64,000 nt of DNA. Origin: Asterias rubens. Taxonomy: Eukaryota > Echinodermata > Asteroidea > Forcipulatida > Asteriidae. Location: the NCBI RefSeq assembly GCF_902459465.1, contig NC_047064.1:9403476-9467475 (forward strand), written 5' to 3'. Below, piece after piece: positions 10,971-26,600 of the stretch. The position numbers and the translations under genes were made by a program. How positions within the stretch are numbered: the first letter of the stretch is position 1; every line of letters begins with the position of its first letter. The notes below the pieces were generated by a model. That model was not told the DNA's origin and did no database searches. It saw only the letters and a program-made list of their open reading frames with translations.

Positions 10971-12171
10971 AGTGGAGGCAGGTCAGATATTGCAAGGCGT
11001 TTCCAGCCACTGTGGTCTCTTAGGGTTAATCATTTTAAGATTAAGTTTGAAGACATGAAAATTATCAACTTAACCATAATAAAAACCTTTTAACAATACA
11101 AATCTTGGTAAAATATACTAGCGTGTGACCTCAAAACAAACATCCTAAAAACACAAGCACAAACAGATTCATGCTGAATGCTGGTTAAATTTGCATTGTA
11201 GTGGCTTATATAATAATACACGTGTACTTCATTAACTACATATACTTTACTCTCAATAAACGCCATCTAAAAACGAAACAGCAACAGTTGGTGTAAAAGT
11301 TTTACTCTACACTCGCAAAACTTGTTATTAAAAATCATGAATGTGGTTGAAATGAATTCAACTTTGGCATATCCCTTTGGAGTTGTGTTCCCTCGTGTGT
11401 GTGATCTCAACAACAAATATCATTGTAGTGTGTAGTGTGTACATTGCTTTAAAAATGTTCATACATTAACACGGTGTTCCCATTACCGTGACTGGCTTTA
11501 GCGTTTTCTACTGTGCGTTCACACCTTGACTTATATTCCGCGACATTTGCATAGCAAATGTAGGTTTACAGCGCGGAGCTGTTCCCATTTGACTTTTTAG
11601 CGGCCATGTCAAGTTACTGTGGCTGCGTGTTTGTCTTCCGCGACCTCTTTTGGCCTGTTAGTTTTACTTTACAGTTGCGGTACGTTGACAGAGAGGTCAG
11701 GTTACCATGCGTCCCCATTGGATTTAATTTTGTCATTCTACAGAAATGTAGTCGTTCTTTAACAAACAAAAATGTCAAATTAATGGGAACTTGGCTTTAG
11801 TCATTTATTGTTGTCTCAGAAAACAAAAATATCCCATGTGCCAAGAAAGTTCTTTGTTTTCACCACACATAAACAAGACCTCGATGATGAATCTGACTGA
11901 ACACTCCAAGCACCCATCATTGTTTTACTGACCCTGTAATGCTGAAGGTCAAACGTTAATGCGATGTAAACAGCATGATACTAAACAAACAGTAAAGCCC
12001 CCGTTCATACCTCCTGCGTATGCGATACAAATTTTGACGAAACATTCGCTGTGGAAACAGCCATGTGACGTCCAAATGCACTTCGCAGTTGCAGGAAGTA
12101 CGAACGGGTCTTAATATAAGTAAACATTTGGCAGATTAAGTTTAAAGACCCCCAAGGGCATTTCCATAAGC

Positions 12172-12192
12172 TCACACACACACACACACACA
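12172..12192. repeat. (CA)n microsatellite in CPT1 3' UTR
   Basis: About ten CA units lie 25 bases past the CPT1 stop codon. Read with the gene this is (TG)n within the first 50 bases of the 3' UTR. Confidence 0.9.
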
Positions 12193-12216
12193 TGATTCTT
12201 GGAAGCCGTCTCCTCC

Positions 12217-15200
12217 TTATTTCTTCTTAGCGTCTTCCGCCTCCCATCCCTCCACAAAGAGTTTCTTCATATCGGCGAGCGCCTTGAAGATGTTACTGAC
12301 AAAGCGCTTGGAGTCGGTCATTGGGCAGGAATGCTTGGATGAGACATGGAAGAAGAAGCGACTGTCTTCCGGCAGCATGTAGCACACGCCGTAACCCTCG
12401 TCAGATACTGGTGCGAATCCACCCCCTGGACTGGCCTGCAAAAAGGAGAATTGTTCACAATTGAAGATTATAATTTGTTGTCCGATTATTAATAAGTGAA
12501 TAAAAAAGTGGTGACTAGGTCTGAAACAACCGACAGGGTCGTGGCCAAGTGACACCGCAAAGGTCAGACTTTTGTCGAGTGGTTGTTCATCTAAACTATG
12601 TACAACACTATGTCACAGATTTACAAATAACTTACAGGGTTTACAGAAGGTAATGGTGAAAGACTTCTCTTGAAATATTATTCCATGAAATGCTTTACTT
12701 TTTGAGAAAAAAATTAAAACAATCAATTCTCGTTGTCGAGAATTACGGATTTATTTTAAACACATGTCATGACACGGCGATACGTGCAGAAACAAGGGTG
12801 GGTTTTCCCCATTATTTTCTCCCAACTCCGATGACCGATTGCGCCTAAATTTTTAAAAAGTTGTGATATACGAAGTGTGGGCCTTTAGACAATACTGTTT
12901 ACCGGAAGTGTCCAATGGCTTTAATAGCACCATTTTTGTGCCAATCAACTCTACTACCAAACAAAGTGGGCAGAGTTTCCAAGGTAGTCTTGAATAATTA
13001 TACTTTTTTTTTTAGGCCAAATTAACATTCTATGCATAATGATAATTAATGGCGATTGATGCAGTTTTATTGGCAGCTACCCAAATCGCTAGATGAGCTC
13101 CGTACACCACAAAAACCTATATGGCGGATTCACCAAGTCGGGTTCCGCAATCAACAACTCACTGGCAACTACTTAACACTATAGAGGGCATGTGCTAAAA
13201 AAGACCTTTTCGCTAGCTAGACCAGCATGCACCTCATTCCACACCTAACGCGTGTGTAGTGAGTATTTGCGACAAGGTCTTTGGTACTCTTCCTGCTTAC
13301 CTTATCTCTGTGGTCAGGGTGATTGAGGGTAGGGTTACCAGCTATCTGCTGCTGTGGAGTCTGACTGGTTGACAGGGTCCAGGGATGAGTCAGCGCGTGG
13401 TGAAGAAACTCACTGTCCTAAAATAGTAGTAAAGACCACAGAAAACCGGGTTGGTTGCAGCAAAATTTTCAGGATGGGTTTTTACTATAAGGGAAAGTAC
13501 TAAATTTGTACTCAAACTCATGAAAACAAATATTGTACTAATGAACTCAAAATGGAAAAATTACTGGTACTAATGGAAAATTACTCTGGTACAAGTCCAC
13601 CATGAATTATCAAGAATACTAGGCCTGCTCTGGTCCCAGGTTGCTACAAAGTAGGGAGGTTTAGCTGCATGTTCCGCTGAACCTGAACGAGGACATCAGA
13701 AAAATGTGTTGTTAAAATCTCATGTTTTTAGCATACGTGAGGTTATAATTTTTCACGTCAGGTACGTACGTGCGCCCAGACGTCAAACGTGAGCATGCAA
13801 TAAGCCCAAAGAGGCGACGTCCCCAGAACAGAATTTTTTTGGGGGACGTTCACGCTCATGTATTTGCACGCGTAACAGCTAAACCTCACTATTACAAGCC
13901 ACAAAGACGTTTGTTACAGAAGGTGTTGATAAGTTATATATCTTACATATTTCAGGCCCTTGCACGCCACGTAAAGTGCAAAGAGGTGGCGATCCCAGCC
14001 TTTGCCGCTCATACAGCCCTTGTAGAGCTTAGTGTGGGTCTCTGATGCCTTGCGTAGAAGACGAATCTTCTCTTCTGTCGAGTGGTGATCTTCCACCATC
14101 GCTCTGAAAACACAAGGATGCATGAAAATAAAAACTTGGTCGGTATGAAAGGCACTTGACACCCTTGGCAATTGTCAAAGACCAGTATTCTCACCTGCTG
14201 TATCCCAACAAATGCATAAAATAACAAAATCTGTGACTTGGCTCAATTGGTCATCGAAGTTGCAAGAGAATAATCAAAGAAAAAAACAACCTTGTTGCAC
14301 AAATTTAAGGACTTTCTGAAGCTAATGTAAGGCTTCAGGCCTGATATCTTTTAATATCCGTATGAGAATTTGCCTCTTTCTCAAAAACTATGTTACTTTA
14401 GAGGGAGCCGTTTCACACAATGTTTTATACTATCAACAGCTCTTCATTGCTTGTTACAAAGTAAGGTTTTATGCTAACAATTATTTTGAGTAATTACCAA
14501 AAGTGTCCAGTGCCTTTAATACTGTTATCTACCGACCACTTGAAAATCTCAATTTGTAAATAATGTGTACTGTATTTAATTGTGATCCCTGGCTACACGG
14601 CAGTTTGCGGTTGAATGGCTTCTGACAGGCACCCCCGAGCAAAGATATTGACTAAATAGGGAGGCCGCCAACATAGGGCTAGATAGCTCAGTTGGTAGAG
14701 CGCCAGCACATTAATCCAGAGGTCGTTGGTTCAAATCCCGCTCTAGTCAGTTTTTCTTTGTTCAACCCAAAATCATTTATAAAATGTACCTAGTCAGTTT
14801 CCCTTGTGGTTTATTATTTGATAATTGTGATTATGTAAGCCTTTTTTCTTCTTTCTTCTTCATCCTTGAAGCGCAGCCTTCAAAGTGAAGATTGAACCAG
14901 TCGCACTGCCAGACACCAAGGGCAAACACAATACTTGTGGCTTTATGTCCCATCAGAAGGGCGAAGCAATAATGGTCAAAAGTCTTGCTTAAAGGCAGTG
15001 GACACTATTGGTAATTGTAAAAGACCAGTCTTCTCTCTTGGTGTATCTCTGCATATGCATTAAATAACAAAACTGTGAAAATTTTAGCTCAATTGGTCAT
15101 CGACAATGCGAGATAACTATGAAAGAAAAAACACCCTTGTCACACGAAGTTGTGTGCTTTCAGCTGCTTGATTTCGGGAAAATTACTTGTCTCGAAAAAC

Positions 15201-17634
15201 TCCACTTCAGAGGGAGCCGTTTCTCACAATGTCTTATACGATCAAACTCTCCCAATTACTCGTTACCCAGTAAGGTTTTATGCTAAAAAATATTATGAGT
15301 AATTACAAATAGTGTCCACTGCCTTTAAAGGCATTGGACACTATTGGTAGTTGTCAAAGACTAGCCTTCACAGTTGGTGTATCTCAACATATGCATAAAA
15401 TAACAAACCTGTGAAAATTTGAGCTCAATCGGTCATCAAAGTTGCGAGATAATAATGAAAGAAGAAAAAACCCTTGTCACACAAAGTTGTGTGCGTTTAG
15501 ATGGTTGATTTCGAGACCATTGAGGTCTCAAAATCAAATTTGTGGAAAATTACTTCTTTCTCCAAAACTATGGCACTTCAGAGGGAGCCGTTTCTCACAA
15601 TGTTTTATACCACCAACCTCTCCCCATTACTTCTCAACAAGAAAGGTTTTATGCGAATAATTATTTTGAGTAATTACCAATAGTGTCCACTGCCTTTAAG
15701 GACACAAAAGTCACGACCAGGAACCCACACTCTGTCGACCAGAAGTGCTAGAGCTTGAGTTTGGTATAAAAAGGCTGTGTCAACAAAGGAAACTACAGGT
15801 GGGGGACAAGAAACATGGAATTTGTGATTCATTGCCATGGGCCGAAGGTCAAAAAGTCCTCTAGAAATAGAAGACTGCTGCAGTCCCAGGGGTAAAGGGG
15901 AGATCTATACATCAAAAACAACATTCTCATAAAAATATTGGTTCGCAAGCGAGAAATCCAAGATGGCGGCTTAAATTAAAGATGGCGGCTATTTATTTGT
16001 AGAAATGTGTAAGAAACACCGTAAAATGAACAGCTACTTCCATGCTGTGGTTGCCCCTCAGTATTACACGCTCAATCTTCTAAATAATAAACATACTCAC
16101 CGGACGAATTCACAAGAGTCTTGGGTCAGGGGACGGACCGTCTCAGTTCGGCCATTCAGGTAAAGACGTGTCATAGATGCCTCGTATGTCAGCGCGAATT
16201 TCCCTTCGTCCATGAAGTACGCCAACTGCAGAGCTAGCTGGATGTAGGCATCTGGGCTCACCTGGGAAGGAGGTGGCATTGGAGGAAAAACAATCAACAA
16301 CAACAACACAGAAACAGTTTCACATTCTTAGAAAGATGCTCAAAAATGATGATTTGACTGAGCGCCTGACAGCAGCCACTCAAATCAGCTCTGTATTTGT
16401 TTGCTAATTTCTTAGTATATTGCTCATTTTGTGTTCTTACTTTTATACAACCGGATTTGTAACTACACCTGGAATCTACAGGACTTTTTCTTTGTACCAC
16501 AAAATTCAAATCTCTTCTCAAAACTTATCTTAATATGTCACAGGTTTTCAAGGACTAATTTTGTTGTGTCTGTTTTTCTTTGTCTTTGTTTTGTTTTTTG
16601 GGTTTACTTCGCCTTGAACACCCAGCAGGGTGGATACGTGCGCATTACAAGTCTTATTGTTATTATTATTATTAATTTGTGCGTGATTAACTAGACGGCA
16701 GGACTAGCAATCACAAGGTTGTGGGGTCCAATCTTACAAAGCTTACAGACACTGTACTAATGATGGCCTGTCCTGGCCAAGCGGATAAAAACACTGGCCA
16801 CAATCTCTGATCAGCAGAGTGTGGGTTCGATTCCTGTTCCTGTCACTTGTGTTCTTGAGCAAGACAATAAAACATTGTTGCTACAACCACATCACCCCTA
16901 AGCCGTAAATCACCCCCATTCTACACAAACTCCACTGGCTTCCTGTCAATGCTCGCATACAGTACAAAGTCCTGCTCCTCACGTTCAATGCTGTCCATGG
17001 TCTATCCCCTAATTACATTTCCGAACTGATAACGCCATACACCCCGACAAGGTCACTTAGATCCTCTTCACAGCTTCTCCTACAAGTTCCCCCATACAGA
17101 ACAAAAACGTATGGTAAAAGAACCTTTGCTTTCAGCGCACCCACCCTTTGGAACTCTCTTACTGCTACCCTCCATTCGCAGATAAACCTGGACCTCTTTA
17201 AATCACATCTCAAAACCAACCTGTTCACTCAGTCTTTTTTGTAATCTTATACTGTTTAGTTTATTTGTGGCTTTCACTTGGATAAATTTGTTCATTTGTT
17301 TTGTAAAGCGCATTGAGAGTACTTGCAGTACTGACTTGTGCTATATAAGTTTTTCTTCTTATACTTATTATTACGTTGTACCGATGGGATGTAAAGTCGT
17401 AGGTCACTGATCAGAAAGAGAAGGGGATCAATCAAGTTCAATCAAATTTCAAGTGACTTACCTTGCATTTCTTGACGAACCCTTTGCCATAGTCGTCATG
17501 ATTTATGACTACAAGATCCAAGTCCTCGCTATTCTGTAACATGTAAACAATACAAAGCAATTAGCAGTCAGTAGGATTTGAAACTTTGCATAGTGGGAGA
17601 ATTTATCAGACAAGGTTTGCAGTGGCTCCATGTG

Positions 17635-17689
<55 letters not shown>

Positions 17690-20600
17690 TTTTGTTAAAG
17701 CCATTGGACCCTTTCGGTAAACAGTATTGTCCAAGGCCCACACTTTGTGTACCACAACTTCTATATCAAATAACAAACCTGTGAAAATTTAGGCTCAATC
17801 GGTCATCGGTGTCGGGAGAAAACAACGGAAAAACCCACCCTTGTTTCCGCGCGTTTCGCCGTGTCATGACATGTGTTTAAAATAAATCCGTAATTCTCGT
17901 TAACGAGAATTTATATTGTTTTGCTGTTTTCTCAAAAAGTAAAGCATTTCATGGAATAATATTTCAAGAGAAGTCTTTCACCATTGCCTTCTGTAAACCC
18001 TGTAAGTTATTTGTAAATCTGTGAACTTTTTTTTTTTTTTCTGAACCGAAAGGGTCCAATGGCTTTAAAGGAACGTTACAGAATTGGTAAGAAACAAAAA
18101 TCGTGAAGATCACAGATTTACATAAAACTTACACGGTCTAATGATAATGATAGTTGAAAACATCCCTTGAAATATTTCTGTCTGAAATGTCATATTTGAT
18201 GAGAAATACATAATCTAACTTCGCGTTTGGAGTTTTTTGCTCAGTGAGCGTTTTATTCATTTTTATTTATTTGTAATAGTTTTTTCACTATTCTCTCGTG
18301 ACCCAGATGGCCGATCAATCTCAAAATCTACAGGTTTGTCAGTTTATGTATATGGTGGATTACATAAAGTGCTTACACTGCCAGCAACTGTTTTGTTAGC
18401 AAAAACCAATTCTGTAATGTTCCTTTACAAACAGTTGATCAGACGAACCTTTCTGTTAAACTCAATGGCGTCTTGGATATCTTCGGTCATCTCTTCGCTG
18501 ACCTCCCATTCTAGCGGTGTCGGGGCCTTAATGGCCGCCTGGACAAATCCCTCCATGGGTTTACAGTGACCGTCTGGACCGTAGCGATTGTCCATCACCC
18601 TGGGTAGAAACAAAATACAAAGTTCAGAATAATTTCTCAAAATTAAAAAACCTGGGCTCGATGTCACACAGCAATAAATTTAATCACAAGACAAGTTGTC
18701 AGTATTGCCATAGTGATTTGTGTTGTGACATCACACTTTACTAAGCAACTACGAGTGGTTTGCATTTAAGATCAATCTTTTAAGCTCTTTGTGAAATTGG
18801 CCCAAGACCAATCAACAGCTGTCCAAAATAAAACTAGCTAACAATCATGAGCTGCTTAAAGGATTTGGGTACTTTTTCAAAATGTCCATAGATTTACATT
18901 AAACTTACAGGGTTTGAAGATAATGATAGTGGAAAGCTTCCCATCAAATATTACTTACTGAGGTACTGACGAAAATTGTTTTCATGACATTGTTTTACTC
19001 ATTTCCCAAAAACTACAGCACCTCAGCACGTAATATTTTCAGGGAAGCTTTCTACTATCATTATCTTCAAACTGTGTAAGTTTAGTATAAATCTGTGGAC
19101 ATTGTGTCTTTTGTCCTAAAAAAGTTACATAGACCCTCTAATCAAAAAAAAAAAGAAGCTCTAAGCACAACAAAATCATGCTTACATAAGGTTACCAACC
19201 TTAATACCATCTCATGTGTACTATCTGTGGCTGGTAATCTACTTAAAGCCATTAGACCCTTTCGGTACAGAATTTTTCTTTAAAGTTCACAGAATTACAA
19301 ATAGAAGGTAGTGGTGAAAGACTTCTCTTGAAATATTATTCCATGAAATGCTTTACTTTTTCAGAAAATATCGAGAATTACGGATGTATTTTAAACACAT
19401 GTCATGACACGGCGAAACGTGCGGATACAAGGGTGGGTTTTCCCGTTATTTTCTCACGACTCCGATGACCAATTGAGCCTAAATTTTCACAGGTTTGTTA
19501 TTTTATGTAGAAGTTGTGTAACACGAAGTGTGGGCCTTGGACAATACTGTTTTCCCGAAAGGGTCCAATGGCTTTAAGGGATGGGGATGGGAAAACTACA
19601 AATTGCTCCCCCACCCTGGTGGAAGAAGATGAAAGATTCCAATAAGCCTAAATGCAATCACAATGTTTTAAAAAATGTCCTTGATGCCATAAATACTCAC
19701 TCGTCAGTGCATGCATATTCTTGAAGGTGGGCAACGACGGGTGCATCTCCCCATGAATGCTCGATATTGTAGCCAAACTTGCCGTCCGTGAAGACGAACA
19801 TGGAGAGACTCTTGTCAAACCAGTGACTGGATCCGTTCCCATGAAGCAAGAACTTGGCCCTGTCACTCAGATTGTCAAACTCACAGGTCTCTAGATTCAC
19901 CTAAATAAAAATAATTACAAAAAAAATTAGCTTTGAAGAAGATGGAAAAGATCCAAAGGTATCAAGATGGCCTGGGGACTGTGTGAGATTTGGCAGGTGA
20001 AAGTAAAAGTAGTACCCGTGGTGGTTTGATCACTTGGCACCATTTCCAAAGCACTGGGGAAACATCTAGACAAAAGGGACAAACAGGAAGATAGATCTGT
20101 TACAGAAGGCGATCCAAAAGATCCAAAAGTATCAAGACCTGGCCAAGGAACTTCGTAAGATTTGGCAGGTGAAAGTAAAAGTAGTACCCGTGGTGGTTTG
20201 ATCACTTGGCACCATTTCCAAAGCACTGGGGAGACATCTAGACAAAAGGGACAAACAGGAAGATAGATCTGGGCCCAATTTCATGGCTCTGCTAACGGTA
20301 AGCAAGGAATAGGCGCTTATGGAAGCAGGAAATTCTATGCTTACGGCAAGCATATTTCACGGGTTAGCAAACAGTTTTGGCTTCTGCTTGTGCGTACTCC
20401 ACGTTTCTACGCTTACAAGGCTAGCACAAAAATTCAGCCCTTGCACGTAAGCGGGGAATCGTGATCGTAAGCGCAGAATTGGGTGGTAGGCGAGGCCATG
20501 AAATTTGGCCCTGTTACAGAAGGCGGCACTTTTGAGAACAGCGAGTATCCTGAGAAAACCCTTGAGATATACGGCTAATACGGCTATGGGACATAACCCA

Positions 20601-23600
20601 ACTCGAGGAGTCACCGGCACAAAGGAAAATGTTATATTTCGTTTGCATACTGTGAAAAGATGAACAGTTTTTTTATATAACCCATACCACCATGATGTCC
20701 CTATGCGCTGTGAAGGGAAAATTAACGGTTATACAAAGTAAACAGATATATTTTCATTTTCAGATGACTCCCAACCTCAATCCAATCCCTAGGCCCTGCC
20801 AAGCTCCTCTCTAGCTCTTGTGTACCCCAAGGCTACCTACCAGGAAGGCTGCTTTGTCGACGACCTCCAACGTCTCTTGGTTGACCCCGGACGACAGGTA
20901 CCTTGATCGCTTCTCCGCCCAGTCTGTCCTTTCTAGGGTTGTGAAGGCACTTGGAGATCCAGAAATCTTCCCTTCAGCTATAAATACAAATTAGAGAAAA
21001 AACAGTTTGAACGTTTTGACGTTGTGTCAACTGCATCTGATTTGAGTTCTAATAGATGAATCATCGGAGTGTGGGTTGAGTTCTGGTCATGACACTTGTG
21101 TCCATGAGTAATGCACCTATACCATAACTGCTTCTCTTAAACAAAGGCAAGTAACTCTTTGGATACAACAATAGATCAGTGCAGATCAGTGCAGACAGTG
21201 ACCATTCCTATCAATGGAAAACAAAACATTCACTCGCTGAAATTGCGCCAGTGCGTATTTCACGTTCCAACAATAGTTATAGCTTCAGTTCTGCATCTTG
21301 CGCCTTCGGCGCTCTATAATCTTTGCTCTTAACCCGTGAAACTTTAAAGGGCTGAGTCAATCTTCGATTAACACCTAAGTGCTAAATTGAGCCGCTTGGG
21401 GTTGTAGGCTTCCCGGGAGTTTAAAGTTGAGTTTTTTATTGAATATACATCATCAGAACTTTTCAATGCTCAGTTCAGCCCCTTTGTTATGTTCTTATTA
21501 GGAAGGAAGTTATTTTACGGCCTCTTCCTCGTTCCCATGTATTGTCTTCCCACCCCTCCCACACCCTTCCTTCTCTCCTGTTCCACCCCCCTTTCCTTTC
21601 CAAGTCATCCTTAGTTTAGTTTCTGTTTTTTTTATGTACATTTTAATTCCGATGTATTTTAAACTATTTATTTGTGCAATGTGATATTTTTATTATATTG
21701 TTGCTGTTTAATGTCTACGGTTCATGTGTTTTGTGCTATTTTTAATTACTGCATTTTAATGTGCAAATTCGAGAAAGTGATTTTCATGCTGGGCATGACG
21801 AATAAAAAAATCTAATCTAATCTAATCTAATTTGGGCATTTCAGTTTACAAAACAATATTTGTGAAGCTTTCACCCCTGTTGACCTGTTTTGTTTTCTTT
21901 CATAATTACATTTCAGACAAACGATACATTCAGCTTGATCGCATCACGTGTTCAAACACTTTTGACTGTTCGGGTGATTACAAACAATTGCAACAGTTTG
22001 ACCCACCTATCTTCTTGTCGGCATCTTCAATGATCCATGAATACTGTTGCTCTAGGGTCAAAGGTGAGAGAGGCTGACCCATGGTGTCGTACATGTCCAG
22101 TTTGTAGTACAGACCTTGCCGTAACACAACGGTGTGCTGAAGGGATCAGGAGAAATAGTCAATTCAATAGACCCCCTTGAATGCACTGCTATCCACAAGG
22201 TCACAAAATCTTAACATGCTTGTTTGCCACCTTGTTCATAGCAGTGTAGAATCTTGTCTCGCCATGTTATTTCTTTCACAGAATGCCCTGCTCGTTTGAA
22301 TCCCTAGAAGTGTGATTTAACAATGTCCAAACATATTTGATATATTGGTCCTGTTTTGCACACCCTCGGGGTGAAAATGGCACCCTCGGTTTTGCCTTGG
22401 GTGACATTTGCCTCCTTGGGTGTACAAAACACCTAGGACCATTTATCAACACACAGGAACTATGGCTTTTCGCACCATCCGAAGGACGAAGCAACAATGG
22501 TTAATTGTAAAGTTTAAAACACATGTGTCAAGACTGGGACTCGGATCCAAACTTCTGCTGATCAGAAACACCAGAGCTCGAGTCCATGGAACGCCTTAAT
22601 GATTCTTGATGTCATTTTCATATGTTTTCTCACCTTAGAAACAGAAGAGTCATAGTGAACAAGTTCATCAAAGTCTGCGCCTGGCACCCTGTGAATTACA
22701 AAATATGCAACATTGATGATATTGACGCAAATCCACTAACATCCTCACCCACGATTAATCTTGGATGCGGCATTTTGGAGCTCAAGATATCTGTGTGTAG
22801 TTAAGAGGAAGTACTATGGTTTCTTGACATGTGAATTGACGGACTACAAAAATGGAAGACTGTAACAGGAGTCAGTAAAATGCAATTTTGCTTTCCTGAT
22901 TAAAGGCAGTGGACACCATTGGTAATTACTAAAATAAATGTTAGCATGAAAACTTACTGGGTAACAAGCAATGGAGAGCTGTTGATAGTATAAAACATTG
23001 TGAGAAACGGCTCCTTCTGAAGTAGCGTAGTTATTGAGAAAGAAGTAGTTTTCCACGAATTTTGAGACCTTAGAATTAGATTTTGAAGTCTTGAAATCAA
23101 GCATCTGAAAGCACACAACTTCGTGTGACACCGGTATTTTTATCTTTCATTATTATTCAATTCAAATTCAATTCAAACTTATATTTATTTCCATACTTCA
23201 TAAAAACAGAGTAAAAACAATGTTTTTTAAAGTATAACCAAAAAACAAAGCTGTTTAATGAGAGTCCCAACTTTGACGACCAATTGAGCCCAAATTTTCA
23301 CAGGTTGGTTATTTTATGCATACGCTGAGATACATGAAGTGAGAAGACTGGTCTTTGACAATTACCAATAGTGTCCAGTGTCTTTAAGTAAGAAATTATA
23401 TTTTATTCCTGTTCATCCTCTTCGTTCTGCTGGCCAATAACTACTGACTCAAACTTCGTGTTCAACTAAATTCTATGGTTATAGAGCCTTCCGCTTTGTT
23501 GCACCTTGGTTATGGAACGACTTACATGTACCGCTTCTTATTTGCCAAGTCGACTCTCTTCAGATTTTCAAGAGACTTTAAAAGACCCATTTGTTTGAAA

Positions 23601-26600
23601 CTTAATTTGTTGTCGCTATTCCTTTTTATATTTCAAGTCATTGTTTAATGTTATGTGTTGCGCATAGAGGTTCCTGCATTATGCGCTATATAAATGTCTT
23701 TTACTATTATTAGTAGTAGTATTACCTGACGGTGGAGAACATTCGCTCGTACTGGTGCATACAGATCGGAATGGTGTTTCTGATCACAAGAGGGGGTACT
23801 TGCTCCCTTTCTATCATCCGCTTGAAGCACATGAAGGCATAGCTCTGTGAGGCAGCTCTGTAATCAACCATAAAGGTAGGGTCATAGATTTGTTTCAAAG
23901 TTGAGCTGGTTTGAAGCCAAACAAGTTAAAGGAAGATACAATATAAATCACATGGGAAAGTTTCAGCTAAATTCAGTGCCTAGTTGCTGAGAAAATTAAA
24001 ACAAAATTGACAAGACCTTTGATTCCGTCCATGTTTAGTGAGGTTATCGGAGGTACTACATGTACATAACAGGCCTGTATGGTTCGTTGTTTAAAGGGAA
24101 GGTACACGTTTGGTAATTACTCAAAACAAATATTAACTTAAAAACTGACTTGGTAACGAGCATTGGAGAGCTGTTGATACTATAAAACATTGTGAGAAAC
24201 GGCTCCCTCAGACAAATAACGTAGTTTTTGAGAAAGACGTAATTTTCACAAAAATATTAAAAGACTTCTAGCTAGAAGTCTTTTATTCCTATCTGAAAGC
24301 ACACAAATTCGTCCAACAAGGGTGTTTTTTCTTTTATCATATTCTCGCTCCTACGATGACCACTTGAGCCCAAATTTTTCACAGGCTTGTAATTTTATAC
24401 TTGTGATGGGATACACCAAGTGAGAACACTGGTCTTTGACAATTACCAAACGTGTCCAGAGTCTTTAAAGTGGAAGAGCACCAAGACATTTTCTCTGTGG
24501 TAAAGGGCACCCTATGAGGAAATTGTTAATTTCTAGTGGAGTATTTTAAGGACATGGAGCATTAAAGGACACGAAGGCATTGACCAGGGGGGCATGGAGG
24601 CAGGTCCCATTAGTTGCCCCCGTGAAGTACCAGGCCCGACATCAAATAATTTCTCTACCTAAGATTTCGCTCCAAAACAGTTCAAATTGGTTTACATACA
24701 AAACATAACAATTAAAATTTATAAGGTGCTATTCCATCAAGATCATAGCTCACTACAAAGAAATGAACTTGGAAAAAGGCGAGTCTTAAGGACTTTACGA
24801 AAAGCAGATAGTGTATTAGATTTCATAATGGCAGTTGGGAGAATGTTCCATATCATGGGCCCAGCCACACTGAAAGCCTTCTGACCTAGAATTTTGTTTG
24901 CTTGGGGAACATTCAAGCGAGTGATGTCAAGTGTGGACCGAAGAAATCGTGGAGGAGTGTAATGTGACAGTAAAGTGGTGATATAATGAGGTGTAGTTTT
25001 GTTAAAGCATTTAAAACAGCAATCTTAAAATGGATTCGTTCTCTAATTGGTAGCCAATGAAGTCCCCTAAGTGACGGGGTAATACATGTTTGTTCTCTCA
25101 AGGGTGTGGAACATATTAAACGAGCTGCACTATTTTGTAATCTTTGAACTCTGTCCAATTCATATGACGTTTACACACATTAATTTTAATGTTGGATTTT
25201 ACCCAGACGCCGATGTGGATTAGCACTGTATACTCGGTACTTTCCCGAGTCCTGTGAAAAAATATCACAGGCATGTTACTCGGGTGGGATTTGAACCCAC
25301 AACCCTTGCAATTCTAGAGCAGTGTCTTACCAACTAGACTACCGAGGTTGCCCGGCAGCTAGAGGCAGTTCGAATCCTATGTTTTGGCAGCGGGTGCCGC
25401 AACATTTACACACGTTAGGGCCATGCTGATTGCACCCATAGAAGACTGGACAAGAATACTCCACACAGTGTAGCAATATACCCACCTTGCTGTTTGAATA
25501 TGGGTGGGTTTCCAGAAAGCATTCCCAAGGCAGTAGTAGTTGCAGTTTACAGCTATTGGTGCTCTGTTCATCAAGTAGATGTACTTCTCCCTACAAGAAC
25601 AAAACGTTAAAGTTCTGTGAGTCAGACATGATGCTTGACCAGAATGTGTTTTTTTTTTGGTACCCATACACCGATGTTTGAAGGAACACGTTGCCTTGAA
25701 TTGGTCGAGTTGGTCTTTGACAAGCCTTTGTAACCGTTTGTTATAAAATGCATATGAGTAGAAACATATTTTTAAAAGTAGAATATATTGATCCACACAA
25801 GTATCACTCGAAATTGCGTGGTTTTCCTTTTTACCTCGTCGACAAACACAGTCGGCCATTTATGGGAGTCAAATTTTTTACTCCCATAAATGGCCGACCG
25901 TATTAGTTCGCAAAGTAAGAAAAACCACACAATTTCGAGGCAAATGTGTGTGGATCATTGTATTCTACTTTTAAAACGTCTTTCTAACCATTTATATATG
26001 CGGACCTTACAAACGCTTTTCAAAGACCAACTCGACCGATCCAAGTCAACGTGTTCCTTTAAGCACTGTATATTCTGTGCTTTTAGAATAATAATAATAA
26101 TAATAATAATACCAACAAATTCTTATATATAATATAGCGCATTTCACAATAACCGTATCAATGCGCTTTACATTAGTGCCCTGGTCATAGGGCCAATAAC
26201 ATCCCTTTTAATGTTTCGCAGCTCCCTTGGGAGTATACAACCTGGGCAACCGTTTATATCGCTCCAAAGGCTTTTTCATTCACAATATCAACCTCTACCC
26301 TCGCAGGTACCCATTTATACCCCTGGGTGGAGAGAAGCAATTATAGTAAAGTTTCTTGCTCAAGGACACAAGTGTCACGACTGGGATTCGAACCAACACT
26401 CTGGTGACTTAGCACCAGAACTTGAATTCGATGCTCTCAACCACTCGGCCATGACACTCTAGAAAAGAATCCACATGCAAATCACTCGGTTGGGATTCAA
26501 ACCCATGACCTCTGCATTGCTATGAGCAGATGTCTTACCACTAGACCACCGAGCTAGCCCAATGGCTCGAGGCATGATTAGGTCTCATGCAAAAATTGAA

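Noticed and set aside
12436-12555. Extension of the CPT1 C-terminal frame upstream of the exon (starting MSLGHDPVG)
   Set aside because: A good acceptor (CTTTTTGCAG) at 12436 and the phase-0 join to the 13417-13301 exon show that this part is intron.
14674-14760. tRNA gene
   Set aside because: A and B boxes are present but the anticodon stem does not pair, and a shared non-tRNA tail follows; it is a SINE head.
17578-17784. Lys-rich protein frame
   Set aside because: Produced by the poly(A) run at 17638-17685.
25259-25358. tRNA gene on the minus strand
   Set aside because: Promoter boxes are fine, but the acceptor stem is poor and the same body follows it in four places; SINE.
25377-25859. 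A single 160-residue protein
   Set aside because: Only the middle 35 residues ([15 protein letters not shown]..) are the CPT1 exon; the ends are intron and family C MITE read through.
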